Shown here: positions 13,703 to 20,174 of the stretch, piece after piece | How positions within the stretch are numbered: position 1 is the first letter of the stretch | Layout: each line of letters starts with the position of its first letter | Source of the DNA: a virus | Direction: 5' to 3' (one strand) | Virus record (IMG/VR): IMGVR_UViG_3300033148_003162 | Location: 1 to 32,736 of that record | DNA: 32,736 nt | Program-made: the position numbers and the translations under genes | The notes under the pieces: generated by a model | What the model was told of the DNA's origin: nothing | Database searches by the model: none | What the model saw: only the letters and a program-made list of their open reading frames with translations

Positions 13703-14738
13703 AAAAGTAGTATTAATTTGTGATTTACAGTTTGGGTCAACCGGCAAGGGGCTATTAGCTGGTTACATCGCCGAACGTGATGCACCCGATACGATTGTCA
13801 CAGCTTGGGGGAGCAATTCAGGTCACACATACATCAATAGTAATGGTCGGAAGTTTGTCCACACCATGTTAGGTAATGGTATTGTATCACCCAATTTAAA
13901 TAAAGTTATGATCGGCCCCGGTTCACTGATTAACCCTGATAATCTAATTAAAGAAATCAGTCAATGTGAAGATGTAATTGCCGGTGCTGATATTATGATC
14001 CACCCACACGCCACAATTATTACCGATGAGCATGTGGATATTGAAAATAAAACAATGACAAGCATAGGCAGTACCAAAAAAGGGGTTGGTGCTGCTTTAA
14101 TTCAAAAAATCCAACGAAATCCGCATAATATGAATATAGCGGTATCAGCGTTGGATGATTCACCTCTAAGTCAATTTGTAGTATCATCAGAACAGTATAA
14201 TGCGGCGTTAGATTCTGCAAAAAATATTCTAATAGAGGGTGCTCAAGGATTCTCGTTAGGGATTAATAGTGGTTTTTACCCCTATGTTACTAGTCGAGAG
14301 TGCACACCAGCACAAATTGCCACAGATGCAGGGGTTCCTGTCGGGTGGCTAACTGACATCATCGGGGCGATGCGTACTTTCCCGATCCGAGTTGCTAATC
14401 GATATGATGAAGATGGGGAACAAATTGGTTGGAGCGGGCCACATTATTCTGATCAAAAAGAAATTACATTTGAAAGTATCGGGGTTGAGCCTGAACTAAC
14501 AACCGTTACACAACTTCCACGGCGCATATTCACTTTCTCGGAACAACAAGCTAAGGAAGCGATGCGAGTATGTCGCCCCACTGAAATATTTATGAATTTC
14601 ATGAATTATATGGATGACGACGGATTAGCGCCAGCACTAATTCGGGATATTAATAGGGTGTGTAGAAAGCACGGCGGGAGAGGAACTAGATATTTAGGCT
14701 ACGGCCCAACAGTTAATGACATCAAGGAGCAATGGTAA
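13695..14738 (+). CDS. purZ: PurZ, N6-succino-2-amino-2'-deoxyadenylate synthase
   Basis: 347 residues, shorter than bacterial PurA (about 430), with AAAGGAGG upstream. The P-loop is DLQFGSTGKG (Ser15 where PurA has the catalytic Asp of GDEGKG), which is the hallmark of phage PurZ. The IMP-loop region reads GSNSGHT (His44), and GAQG, TSRECTPAQIATDAGV and GAMRTFPIRVANR are further family signatures. PurZ joins aspartate to dGMP; the host PurB then releases fumarate to give dZMP. MazZ-like and DatZ-like genes directly follow, and the polymerase lies 1 kb upstream, so the complete known Z-DNA set is here. Confidence 0.93.
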   Translation: MNKKVVLICDLQFGSTGKGLLAGYIAERDAPDTIVTAWGSNSGHTYINSNGRKFVHTMLGNGIVSPNLNKVMIGPGSLINPDNLIKEISQCEDVIAGADIMIHPHATIITDEHVDIENKTMTSIGSTKKGVGAALIQKIQRNPHNMNIAVSALDDSPLSQFVVSSEQYNAALDSAKNILIEGAQGFSLGINSGFYPYVTSRECTPAQIATDAGVPVGWLTDIIGAMRTFPIRVANRYDEDGEQIGWSGPHYSDQKEITFESIGVEPELTTVTQLPRRIFTFSEQQAKEAMRVCRPTEIFMNFMNYMDDDGLAPALIRDINRVCRKHGGRGTRYLGYGPTVNDIKEQW

Positions 14739-15115
14739 TGGATAAGGAACCTAACGAACGCATCACTCCATCAACTGATGTCAAAAAGAAAACAGAAGGA
14801 CTAAAGTTTGATGAGGGCAAGCCGCGCTATGATTTAATCCCATATGACGCACTGGATGAAGTAACTCACATTCTCACCATGGGAGCCGAGAAGTATGATG
14901 ATCGGAATTGGGAACTAGGTATCAGTTCAGGCCGTTTATTCCGCGCTGGTATGGGTCATTTAATTGCTTGGTGGCGCAAAAAAGGCCCCGATGAGGAAAG
15001 TAATAAATCACACTTGGCTCATGCTGCTTGTTGTGTTTTAATGTTGCTCGCTCAGGAATTACGTAAAATGGACAAATTCGATGATCGACCAGAAGGCGGT
15101 AAATATGAACCATGA
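14738..15115 (+). CDS. dATP/dGTP diphosphohydrolase N-terminal-type protein (DUF5664)
   Basis: 125 residues from ATG 14738, which overlaps the purZ stop (TAATG) with AAGGAGC at a good distance; an in-frame ATG at 14732 is too close to that site. KFDEGKPRYDLIPYDALDEVTHILTMGAEKY, then DRNWELGI, LFRAGMGHLIAWW and ESNKSHLAHAACCVLML are the DUF5664 signatures, a family I recall renamed for the N-terminal domain of a phage dATP/dGTP diphosphohydrolase (MazZ). The C-terminal partner domain is encoded separately by the next, overlapping gene. It probably helps make dGMP for PurZ. Confidence 0.78.
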   Translation: MDKEPNERITPSTDVKKKTEGLKFDEGKPRYDLIPYDALDEVTHILTMGAEKYDDRNWELGISSGRLFRAGMGHLIAWWRKKGPDEESNKSHLAHAACCVLMLLAQELRKMDKFDDRPEGGKYEP

Positions 15116-15440
15116 AATACTGGCCGATGGTGATATCGGTATGCTGCAGGAGCAAATTGCTTCTTGGGCAGATAAGACGTTCCCCAATAGAACAGTATTC
15201 AATGCGACCACAAAGTTAATCCTTGAGGAGATACCTGAGTGGTTACAGGATCAGGATGATCCACATGAATATGCTGATTTGGTAATCCTTATCTTAGATA
15301 TAGCTTACCTTAAAGGCATTGATGTAAGAAAGGCGGTTTTGGAAAAGATGGAAATTAACCGCAAAAGAGAGTGGGAAGTTAATCCAGATACCGGATTTAT
15401 GAACCACATTAAACCAAAGAAAGAGGAGCAAGAACAATGA
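15105..15440 (+). CDS. mazZ: MazG-like dATP/dGTP pyrophosphohydrolase, MazZ candidate
   Basis: 111 residues from ATG 15105 (AGAAGGCGG upstream), overlapping the previous gene by 11 bases. WADKTFPNRTVFNATTKLILEEIPEW supplies the first acidic pair and DDPHEYADLVILILDIAYL the second (ExxD), followed by EKMEINRKREW, the end signature of the DUF550/MazG-like group. It should hydrolyse dGTP and possibly dATP to the monophosphate, so supplying dGMP to PurZ. Its place two genes after purZ supports MazZ; the MazG-like gene at 7954 is the alternative. Confidence 0.78.
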   Translation: MNHEILADGDIGMLQEQIASWADKTFPNRTVFNATTKLILEEIPEWLQDQDDPHEYADLVILILDIAYLKGIDVRKAVLEKMEINRKREWEVNPDTGFMNHIKPKKEEQEQ

Positions 15441-15640
15441 GTGACAACAAGCAGAAAAAAGCAGACCTTCGATCAGCAATTAAAGAGGTAAATGCCTCGA
15501 TCAAGGAACTGAAAGCCGAAGCAATGGCAAAACGTAAAGTCGCCGCAAGTGCCAATAAGATACTTAAAGCGGCTGAACGTGCCGTTGCTAAGGCAGTAAA
15601 GGCTAAAGCTACCCTAACTGGTCGTTTAGCAAAGTTGTAA
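15437..15640 (+). CDS. Small basic helical protein
   Basis: 67 residues, overlapping the previous gene by four bases (ATGA). Almost all Lys, Ala, Arg and Glu in a helical pattern (ASIKELKAEAMAKRKVAAS, then AKAVKAKATLTGR). The positive charge suggests nucleic-acid binding or a coiled-coil scaffold. No family is recognised. A GC-rich hairpin follows its stop codon. Confidence 0.6.
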   Translation: MSDNKQKKADLRSAIKEVNASIKELKAEAMAKRKVAASANKILKAAERAVAKAVKAKATLTGRLAKL

Positions 15641-15646
15641 AATTGC

Positions 15647-15666
15647 GGGGCCGGGAAACCGGCCCC
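15647..15666 (+). terminator. GC-rich hairpin with GAAA tetraloop between operon segments
   Basis: GGGGCCGG (15647-15654), loop GAAA, CCGGCCCC (15659-15666): eight perfect G-C pairs closed by a GNRA loop. Only ATATTAAGG follows, so it lacks the T-run of a classical terminator. It may pause transcription, protect the 3' end of the upstream message or separate expression of the purZ-mazZ part from the datZ part. Confidence 0.5.
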
Positions 15667-15686
15667 AATATTAAGGAGAAAAGAGA

Positions 15687-15926
15687 ATGGCTAGATCAAT
15701 GAAATCGCCCAGAGAGAAATTCATGAATGACCCTGAGTATAATCATTTAGTTAATACTCTTGAGCATATGATCGAATCCGCACATTTCACTCCGTCTGAA
15801 TTACGGGAGGCTTGCGTGTTAGCAAGTATAAATTATGAAATGCGACATATCAGAGAGCACCACATCGAACCTAGGGTTAAGGATGCTTTACATACATTGG
15901 ATAGATGGGTAGACCGGAGGAATTGA
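15687..15926 (+). CDS. Conserved-looking small phage protein
   Basis: 79 residues, with AAGGAGAAAAGAG upstream. Mostly helical, with conserved-looking LREACVLASINYEMRHIRE and several histidines. I recall similar proteins next to phage nucleotide genes (helix signature FTPSELREAC.LA), but the function is unknown. datZ begins two bases after its stop codon, so they are likely co-translated. Confidence 0.68.
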   Translation: MARSMKSPREKFMNDPEYNHLVNTLEHMIESAHFTPSELREACVLASINYEMRHIREHHIEPRVKDALHTLDRWVDRRN

Positions 15927-15928
15927 TT

Positions 15929-16513
15929 ATGGAAATTACAATTAAAGATATTTTAAGAACCGGGCACGTTACCAGATGGCAAATTGTACGTACTGCTCGA
16001 CAACAGACACTGGCTGAGCATTTATACTTAGTAACTATGCTTAGTTTAGAAATAGCAGAATTAATTAACCTTGGCCCCCTGCCGGATAATGAAAAAATAA
16101 AATTAATGAACTGGTCGTTAAACCATGACGTACCAGAAGTTATTACTGGTGATGTTGCAACACCAATGAAGAAGATGATCAAGAGTAAATGTGATGAAGA
16201 CCCTTTCGACGCCCTAGATCGCCAAATGTCTGAAGTATACAGTAATGCTAAGGATGCGATATCTGGAACTTATATTGAGGCTGTGGTAAAATTAGCGGAC
16301 ATCATGGATGGTATTATATTTCTAGATACTGAGGGTATGGGAGACCATGCATCATATGTCGGGGCATCTTTAATGGATACACTAGGTAAGAATGTTCAAT
16401 CAGCTAAATTAGAATGGCCAATTCATGATTGGTTGGCTGTGTTAGATATGTTAGGTAAATTAACCCAAGATAAAGGAACTAGCCAAATCGAATTCGAGAA
16501 GATGCATGGATGA
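15929..16513 (+). CDS. datZ: DatZ, HD-domain dATP triphosphohydrolase
   Basis: 194 residues from ATG 15929, chosen for GGAGG at 15916-15920. GHVTRWQIVRTARQQTLAEH (His31), NHDVPE (His66, Asp67) and KLADIMDG (Asp124) give the H...HD...D metal set of HD phosphohydrolases, and the RW.IV.T.R.QTLAEH opening is the DatZ-type signature. DatZ strips triphosphate from dATP, leaving dZTP as the purine partner of dTTP and so excluding adenine from phage DNA. It lies 1.2 kb downstream of purZ in the same operon direction. A general HD (YfbR-like) nucleotidase is the only real alternative. Confidence 0.88.
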   Translation: MEITIKDILRTGHVTRWQIVRTARQQTLAEHLYLVTMLSLEIAELINLGPLPDNEKIKLMNWSLNHDVPEVITGDVATPMKKMIKSKCDEDPFDALDRQMSEVYSNAKDAISGTYIEAVVKLADIMDGIIFLDTEGMGDHASYVGASLMDTLGKNVQSAKLEWPIHDWLAVLDMLGKLTQDKGTSQIEFEKMHG

Positions 16514-16919
16514 GAGCACTTTTTGGGCATACTTAAGAAAAGGTATGAAGGGTTATTGGCATGCCCAACGGCATGAGGATAAACTGACACTTGGTATACC
16601 TGATGTATCATATGGTATGCGGGGTGTTGGCGGTTGGGTTGAACTTAAATATCTCCATAATTGGCCGAAAATGAAGGATACAGTGGTTACGATAGATCAC
16701 TATACGTCTGAACAAAGAAAATGGTTACGGCATAGGGGGAGGCATGATCAGCATTGTTGGTTATTTTTACGGGTTGGCAGAGATGATTTTATGCTGTTTG
16801 ACTGGCAAAAGGCCCAAATGGTTGGGCGATTAACCAAACGTGAATTAGTTATGCGGTGCGATCACATGTGGTCTAGAAAAATCGATTTTAAAGAGTTAGC
16901 GGGGGTACTATCAAAATGA
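16506..16919 (+). CDS. PD-(D/E)XK (VRR-NUC-like) nuclease
   Basis: 137 residues, overlapping datZ by eight bases. LGIPDVSYGMRGVGGWVELK supplies the Asp and the Glu-x-Lys of the PD-(D/E)XK core, and YTSEQRKWLRHRGRHDQHCW is the usual following helix and strand. Proteins of this size act on branched DNA or as small endonucleases, so a role in resolving replication or packaging intermediates is likely but not shown. A four-base overlap leads to the next gene. Confidence 0.8.
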   Translation: MDESTFWAYLRKGMKGYWHAQRHEDKLTLGIPDVSYGMRGVGGWVELKYLHNWPKMKDTVVTIDHYTSEQRKWLRHRGRHDQHCWLFLRVGRDDFMLFDWQKAQMVGRLTKRELVMRCDHMWSRKIDFKELAGVLSK

Positions 16920-17647
16920 AAACTATTATGGTTAGTGGCGGTTTCGACCCAATCCATGTTGGGCATCTCGATTTGTTAAAAGATGCAGCGGTATATGGAA
17001 AAGTAATAGTTGCTCTAAATAGTGATGATTGGTTAATACGTAAAAAAGGTTACACATTCATGCCATGGGATGACCGAAGGGAAATATTGGAATCGATCAA
17101 TTACGTGGATAGTGTGGTTGGGGTAGATGATAAGGATGATACAGTTTGTGAAGCAATAAAAGAATACCGACCAAATATATTCGGTAATGGTGGTGACCGT
17201 ATAGAGACTAATACACCGGAATCAGAATTGTGTGCAAGTCTGGGAATTATTAGATTATTTAGATTGGGCGGTGAAGTAAAACGGGCATCGAGTAGTGAAT
17301 TAACCGCGCAACAACGTCCGTGGGGTCATTGGCAATTGTTTATGCAAGCTAACGGTTATTGGGTTAAAAGTTTAACCATAAATCCGAAACAATCCATAAG
17401 TTTGCAGAAACATTCCCACCGAAGTGAAATATGGGTTATAGCAAGTGGTGTTATTATGGCAGAAATTGATAATAATACACATGAGGTGTGGGCCGGTGAA
17501 TCTATCAAGGTTAATGCTGAATCCGTACATAGATTGACCAATCTTAAAGATACACCAGCAGTAGTAATAGAGATAGCTTTAGGAAAAAAATTATCTGAAA
17601 CAGATATAGAACGATTGGAAGACAATTACGGAAGGGTACTTAAATGA
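16916..17647 (+). CDS. Fusion: sugar/polyol-phosphate nucleotidyltransferase plus mannose-6-phosphate-isomerase-type cupin
   Basis: 243 residues in two parts. Residues 1-105 are a nucleotidylyltransferase of the TagD/RfaE-C kind: GGFDPIHVGHLDLLKDA with the HxGH site, KKGYTFMPWDDRREIL, and NIFGNGGDR. Residues about 120-243 are a cupin of the type-II phosphomannose isomerase family: RPWGHWQLF, LQKHSHRSEIWVI (metal His and Glu), VHRLTN, then the IERLEDNYGRV ending. The pair could activate a sugar or polyol phosphate for glycan synthesis, fitting the glycosyltransferase cluster in the leftward block. Exact substrates cannot be read from sequence. Confidence 0.85.
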   Translation: MKTIMVSGGFDPIHVGHLDLLKDAAVYGKVIVALNSDDWLIRKKGYTFMPWDDRREILESINYVDSVVGVDDKDDTVCEAIKEYRPNIFGNGGDRIETNTPESELCASLGIIRLFRLGGEVKRASSSELTAQQRPWGHWQLFMQANGYWVKSLTINPKQSISLQKHSHRSEIWVIASGVIMAEIDNNTHEVWAGESIKVNAESVHRLTNLKDTPAVVIEIALGKKLSETDIERLEDNYGRVLK

Positions 17648-17922
17648 TTAATGTAGCAGCAGGTGGCCCCCACCCTAAAAAAGAGAAATGTAAATTAATT
17701 AAATTTTATGAAGTTGATGGTTGGTGGTATTATGAAATTACCGATATGTGGGGGAATCACTATAAAGGCCAGCGAAAAGGTACCGAATTAGATAATCAGA
17801 AAAATTTGGTACTGGTTATCACTGGCATTGATAAAATAATGAAAGTTAATTACACTCTAAAAGATATTAAACAGATGGTTTCTGAATTATCTTCTGACGA
17901 GTCCCAAACCACCATAAAATAA
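17644..17922 (+). CDS. Hypothetical protein at the end of the rightward block
   Basis: 92 residues, overlapping the previous gene by four bases (ATGA). Aromatic-rich strands (FYEVDGWWYYEITDMWG) and a helical C-terminus. No family recognised. Its last 56 bases overlap, tail to tail, the leftward membrane-protein gene, so the two operons converge inside coding sequence. Confidence 0.6.
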   Translation: MINVAAGGPHPKKEKCKLIKFYEVDGWWYYEITDMWGNHYKGQRKGTELDNQKNLVLVITGIDKIMKVNYTLKDIKQMVSELSSDESQTTIK

Positions 17923-18421
17923 CAGTGCTAGTTATATAAAGGATAACGAGGGTAATTTGCTGAATCATACCGAGGGCCATGTCTTTATTAATAACACCCT
18001 CTAGTCCACCAACCATTTCAATCAGTTGCCAGTACATAAGGGTCGTTAATACCGTCATATAAACAGTCATACTGGGTCTGATCATACCGCGACAAAAATC
18101 AACCATTCCCATAAAAAATCTACCTATCGCCCCGAATTTACTGGGATCAGAATAAGTCGCTTTGTCATTGGATTGGGATTGTGTAAAGGCTTGCATTTCA
18201 GAAAGGTCGATTTTTATGCCGCCCTCTACTTTAGCTAAATCCATCTTGAGATCAGCCTCTAATCTCATACTATCTTGCTTTAAACCTTCCATATTTTCAT
18301 CATGATCAAAAATCATTTTCTGTTTTTTAATCTCGCCGAACAAACTGATACCGGCTCCAAGTAATCCGGTAGTGCCGCCTGAAATAATGGCTCCCAATGC
18401 ATCACCTAAAAAATCAAACAT
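17867..18421 (-). CDS. Membrane protein, probable holin of the three-helix type
   Basis: 184 residues from the ATG at 18421, preceded by AAAGGAGATATC; an in-frame upstream start lacks this site. A glycine-rich hydrophobic N-terminus (FLGDALGAIISGGTTGLLGAG) is followed by a charged helical region and two clear C-terminal membrane helices (around MTVYMTVLTTLMYW and ITLVILYITSTVILWWF). Phage proteins of this layout are often annotated as holins. It lies downstream of the endolysin gene and is the last leftward gene. Confidence 0.68.
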   Translation of the reverse strand: MFDFLGDALGAIISGGTTGLLGAGISLFGEIKKQKMIFDHDENMEGLKQDSMRLEADLKMDLAKVEGGIKIDLSEMQAFTQSQSNDKATYSDPSKFGAIGRFFMGMVDFCRGMIRPSMTVYMTVLTTLMYWQLIEMVGGLEGVINKDMALGMIQQITLVILYITSTVILWWFGTRQKIIQKPSV

Positions 18422-18436
18422 AATGATATCTCCTTT

Positions 18437-18478
18437 AAAAAGCACCACCCGGACGCGGGGAAGATATTCCGGGTGGTG
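18437..18478 (-). terminator. Intrinsic terminator for the leftward operon
   Basis: On the minus strand CACCACCCGG (18478-18469) pairs with CCGGGTGGTG (18452-18443) over ten bases, followed by C and five Ts (18441-18437). It lies between the two putative holin genes. The last leftward gene has its own ribosome-binding site just beyond, so readthrough or partial termination would set its level. Confidence 0.7.
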
Positions 18479-18489
18479 AAGTCATACAA

Positions 18490-18678
18490 CTATTTACCGA
18501 CTTTAGCTACAGCATCTTTAACAAAAATTAATGCTAGCCCGCCAAATACACCTTGTAACATAAGGCCGGTATCTATGGTCCCAGCAATAAATGTACTGAT
18601 GGAACCGATTATCGCCGCCATCCCAGTCCAATTACTTTTACTGGATATGAAGGTGGATAAGTTTTGACTAAATTTCAT
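18490..18678 (-). CDS. Small membrane protein, possible holin
   Basis: 62 residues from the ATG at 18678 with AAAGGAGATAATT upstream. A hydrophobic Gly/Ala/Ile-rich stretch (TGMAAIIGSISTFIAGTI, then LQGVFGGLALIFV) gives two membrane helices, and the C-terminus is basic (KDAVAKVGK). Size, position next to the endolysin gene and topology fit a class II holin or spanin-like partner. Sequence alone does not settle which of the two membrane genes forms the lethal hole. Confidence 0.62.
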   Translation of the reverse strand: MKFSQNLSTFISSKSNWTGMAAIIGSISTFIAGTIDTGLMLQGVFGGLALIFVKDAVAKVGK

Positions 18679-18790
18679 AATTATCTCCTTTAATAAGTTT
18701 AATACACCCAAGTATACTTGGTCCCGGTATTAATGTAACTCCAAGGATCACCCCCTTTATTATCATATAATTGGTAATGGGTATACTCAT
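18668..18790 (-). CDS. 40-residue hydrophobic peptide (short ORF)
   Basis: The ATG at 18790 is preceded on the minus strand by GAAGGAGGACGAGGG; the stop codon at 18670-18668 lies 11 bases inside the next gene. The peptide has a hydrophobic middle (YMIIKGVILGVTLIPGPSI). Overlap with the downstream membrane gene suggests coupling, and it could be a small lysis-related membrane peptide or a translated leader. It may also be fortuitous. Confidence 0.42.
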   Translation of the reverse strand: MSIPITNYMIIKGVILGVTLIPGPSILGCIKLIKGDNYEI

Positions 18791-18855
18791 TTTCCCTCGT
18801 CCTCCTTCTTATCGACCTATAAAATAGCTACATATGTACCTATATCTATCTTCAA

Positions 18856-18883
18856 GTCGCACGGGGATACCTCCCCGTGCGAC
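18856..18883 (-). terminator. Strong hairpin after the endolysin gene
   Basis: GTCGCACGGGG (18856-18866) pairs perfectly with CCCCGTGCGAC (18873-18883) around six bases. On the minus strand it comes nine bases after the endolysin stop codon and is followed by TTGAAGATAG, a poor T-run. It probably slows or partly ends leftward transcription or stabilises the mRNA end. Confidence 0.55.
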
Positions 18884-18892
18884 GGAGATGTA

Positions 18893-19426
18893 TCAAGTCT
18901 GTAGGTCAAGGAGTGCCTCGGCCAGTGCTGCACATCCGACATACCTACGTTCTTCGATCATATCCTCATTATGCACAAATTCCGGTTCAACGATAATCGC
19001 TGGACAGTGGGTAGCCTTTAGGAAATAATCTGGGCCTTTATCTGGGTTCATTTGGTACCAACCCTCTTTAACACCCCTAGAGGGTGGCCAAATACGGCAC
19101 ATCGACCCTTGCACGTGTTCAGCTATAATTTTACCTTTAGAACTACCGGGACAGTATAAAGTTTCACTGCCTTCCCCGATATGATTACCGTGGGAGTTAA
19201 CGGCACTATTAAAGTGAATTTCAACTGCTATGTCACCGCTGTCGGGTTTATGGTTATTGATAAATATAACTTTACTTCTTAATGATATGGGCGGAACAGC
19301 TATAGCTGCAGGCCCAAGTAATCCCATAATTATACTTTGCCACGATGTAGCTTCTTTCCATTCAGTGAAATTACCGAAACTAGCACCCTGTTTACGTTCA
19401 TAATGCCCCGCACTAATAAAAATCAT
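18893..19426 (-). CDS. Endolysin, N-acetylmuramoyl-L-alanine amidase (Amidase_3 type)
   Basis: 177 residues. FISAGHYERKQGAS (His8) is the first zinc-ligand motif, IAVEIHFNSA the second, and AIIVEPEFVHN carries the catalytic Glu, the usual Amidase_3 order; WKEATSW supplies a likely Glu ligand. It would cleave the bond between muramic acid and L-alanine in host peptidoglycan. No signal peptide or cell-wall-binding domain is seen, which fits a single-domain Gram-negative-phage endolysin released by a holin. The neighbouring membrane genes are the holin candidates. Confidence 0.85.
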   Translation of the reverse strand: MIFISAGHYERKQGASFGNFTEWKEATSWQSIIMGLLGPAAIAVPPISLRSKVIFINNHKPDSGDIAVEIHFNSAVNSHGNHIGEGSETLYCPGSSKGKIIAEHVQGSMCRIWPPSRGVKEGWYQMNPDKGPDYFLKATHCPAIIVEPEFVHNEDMIEERRYVGCAALAEALLDLQT

Positions 19427-19438
19427 GTAATTGCTCCT

Positions 19439-19831
19439 TTATACTACTGTTGGTGCTGTTGTAGTTAATACTAGACTAGTTATAGGTACTTCAATCGTTA
19501 AATCGACTATAGCTGAGGGTGCCATAGTGATGATTACTAAACTACCCGAGCGTATATCTTCCATTCTAACCAAACTACCGTCACTAACATATCTCCAATC
19601 GGCACCATCACTATAAGCTAAAGGAGAGTTGACGTTGTCGGACACGATAATTAATTGCCATTGGTATGTACCTACATCAGGTAAATTCGCCCATGAGTAT
19701 GTTGGTTTTGCCCTAACAATACCCAGGGTTGCCTTTTTAGTCTCATCCGCTGAAATATCAACAATAGCAAATTCATCGGTAAACTCAGGCGTTGCAACAG
19801 CTGGTAAATTTGATATTTTAGTAGCTGTCAT
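19439..19831 (-). CDS. Small tail-fibre-type structural protein A
   Basis: 130 residues. The N-terminus TKISNLPAVATPEFTDEFAIVD is the common start of phage tail-fibre and appendage proteins. The middle TYQWQLIIVSDNVNSPLAYSDGADWRYVSDG also appears, diverged, in the neighbouring gene at 19828. The C-terminus is rich in Ile, Val and Thr beta strands and ends in TTTAPTVV. It overlaps the upstream gene by four bases. Likely a tail-tip or fibre-associated virion protein. Confidence 0.68.
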   Translation of the reverse strand: MTATKISNLPAVATPEFTDEFAIVDISADETKKATLGIVRAKPTYSWANLPDVGTYQWQLIIVSDNVNSPLAYSDGADWRYVSDGSLVRMEDIRSGSLVIITMAPSAIVDLTIEVPITSLVLTTTAPTVV

Positions 19832-20163
19832 AACACTGCCGGTGCGGTTGTTGAAATAATCACATCCGCCGTGGGTGGTCTCAAGGCAAGGATAGTCCCA
19901 TCTGACATTCGACGCCAGTCTACACCATCACTATAAACAATAGACCGATTATCAACACCGGGACCATCCACATCATCAGTGACGATTGCTAATTGCCATT
20001 GATATGTGGCTTCATCACCCAAACCTGATATAGTCACAGCATCAAGTGTGCGGATTTGATCGATTGTCATTTTCTTTGAGACGCCTTCCTGAACAACTAT
20101 AAATGCATCAGTTAGGGCCACCGCAACAACTGCTGTTAGATTTGATATTTTGGTTGAAGCCAT
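19828..20163 (-). CDS. Small tail-fibre-type structural protein B (paralogue of A)
   Basis: 111 residues. It shares with protein A the start TKISNL, a TYQWQLAIVTDDV segment, a YSDGVDWRRMSDG segment and the STTAPAVL end, so the two arose by tandem duplication. It lies between the glycine-rich fibre gene and protein A. It probably forms small beta-sheet knobs or connectors at the tail tip. Confidence 0.7.
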   Translation of the reverse strand: MASTKISNLTAVVAVALTDAFIVVQEGVSKKMTIDQIRTLDAVTISGLGDEATYQWQLAIVTDDVDGPGVDNRSIVYSDGVDWRRMSDGTILALRPPTADVIISTTAPAVL

Positions 20164-20174
20164 TACCCTACTCC

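Noticed and set aside
13695-14738. Ordinary host-type adenylosuccinate synthetase (PurA)
   Set aside because: The catalytic Asp of GDEGKG is replaced (GSTGKG), the protein is shorter, and DatZ-, MazZ- and DpoZ-type genes are adjacent.
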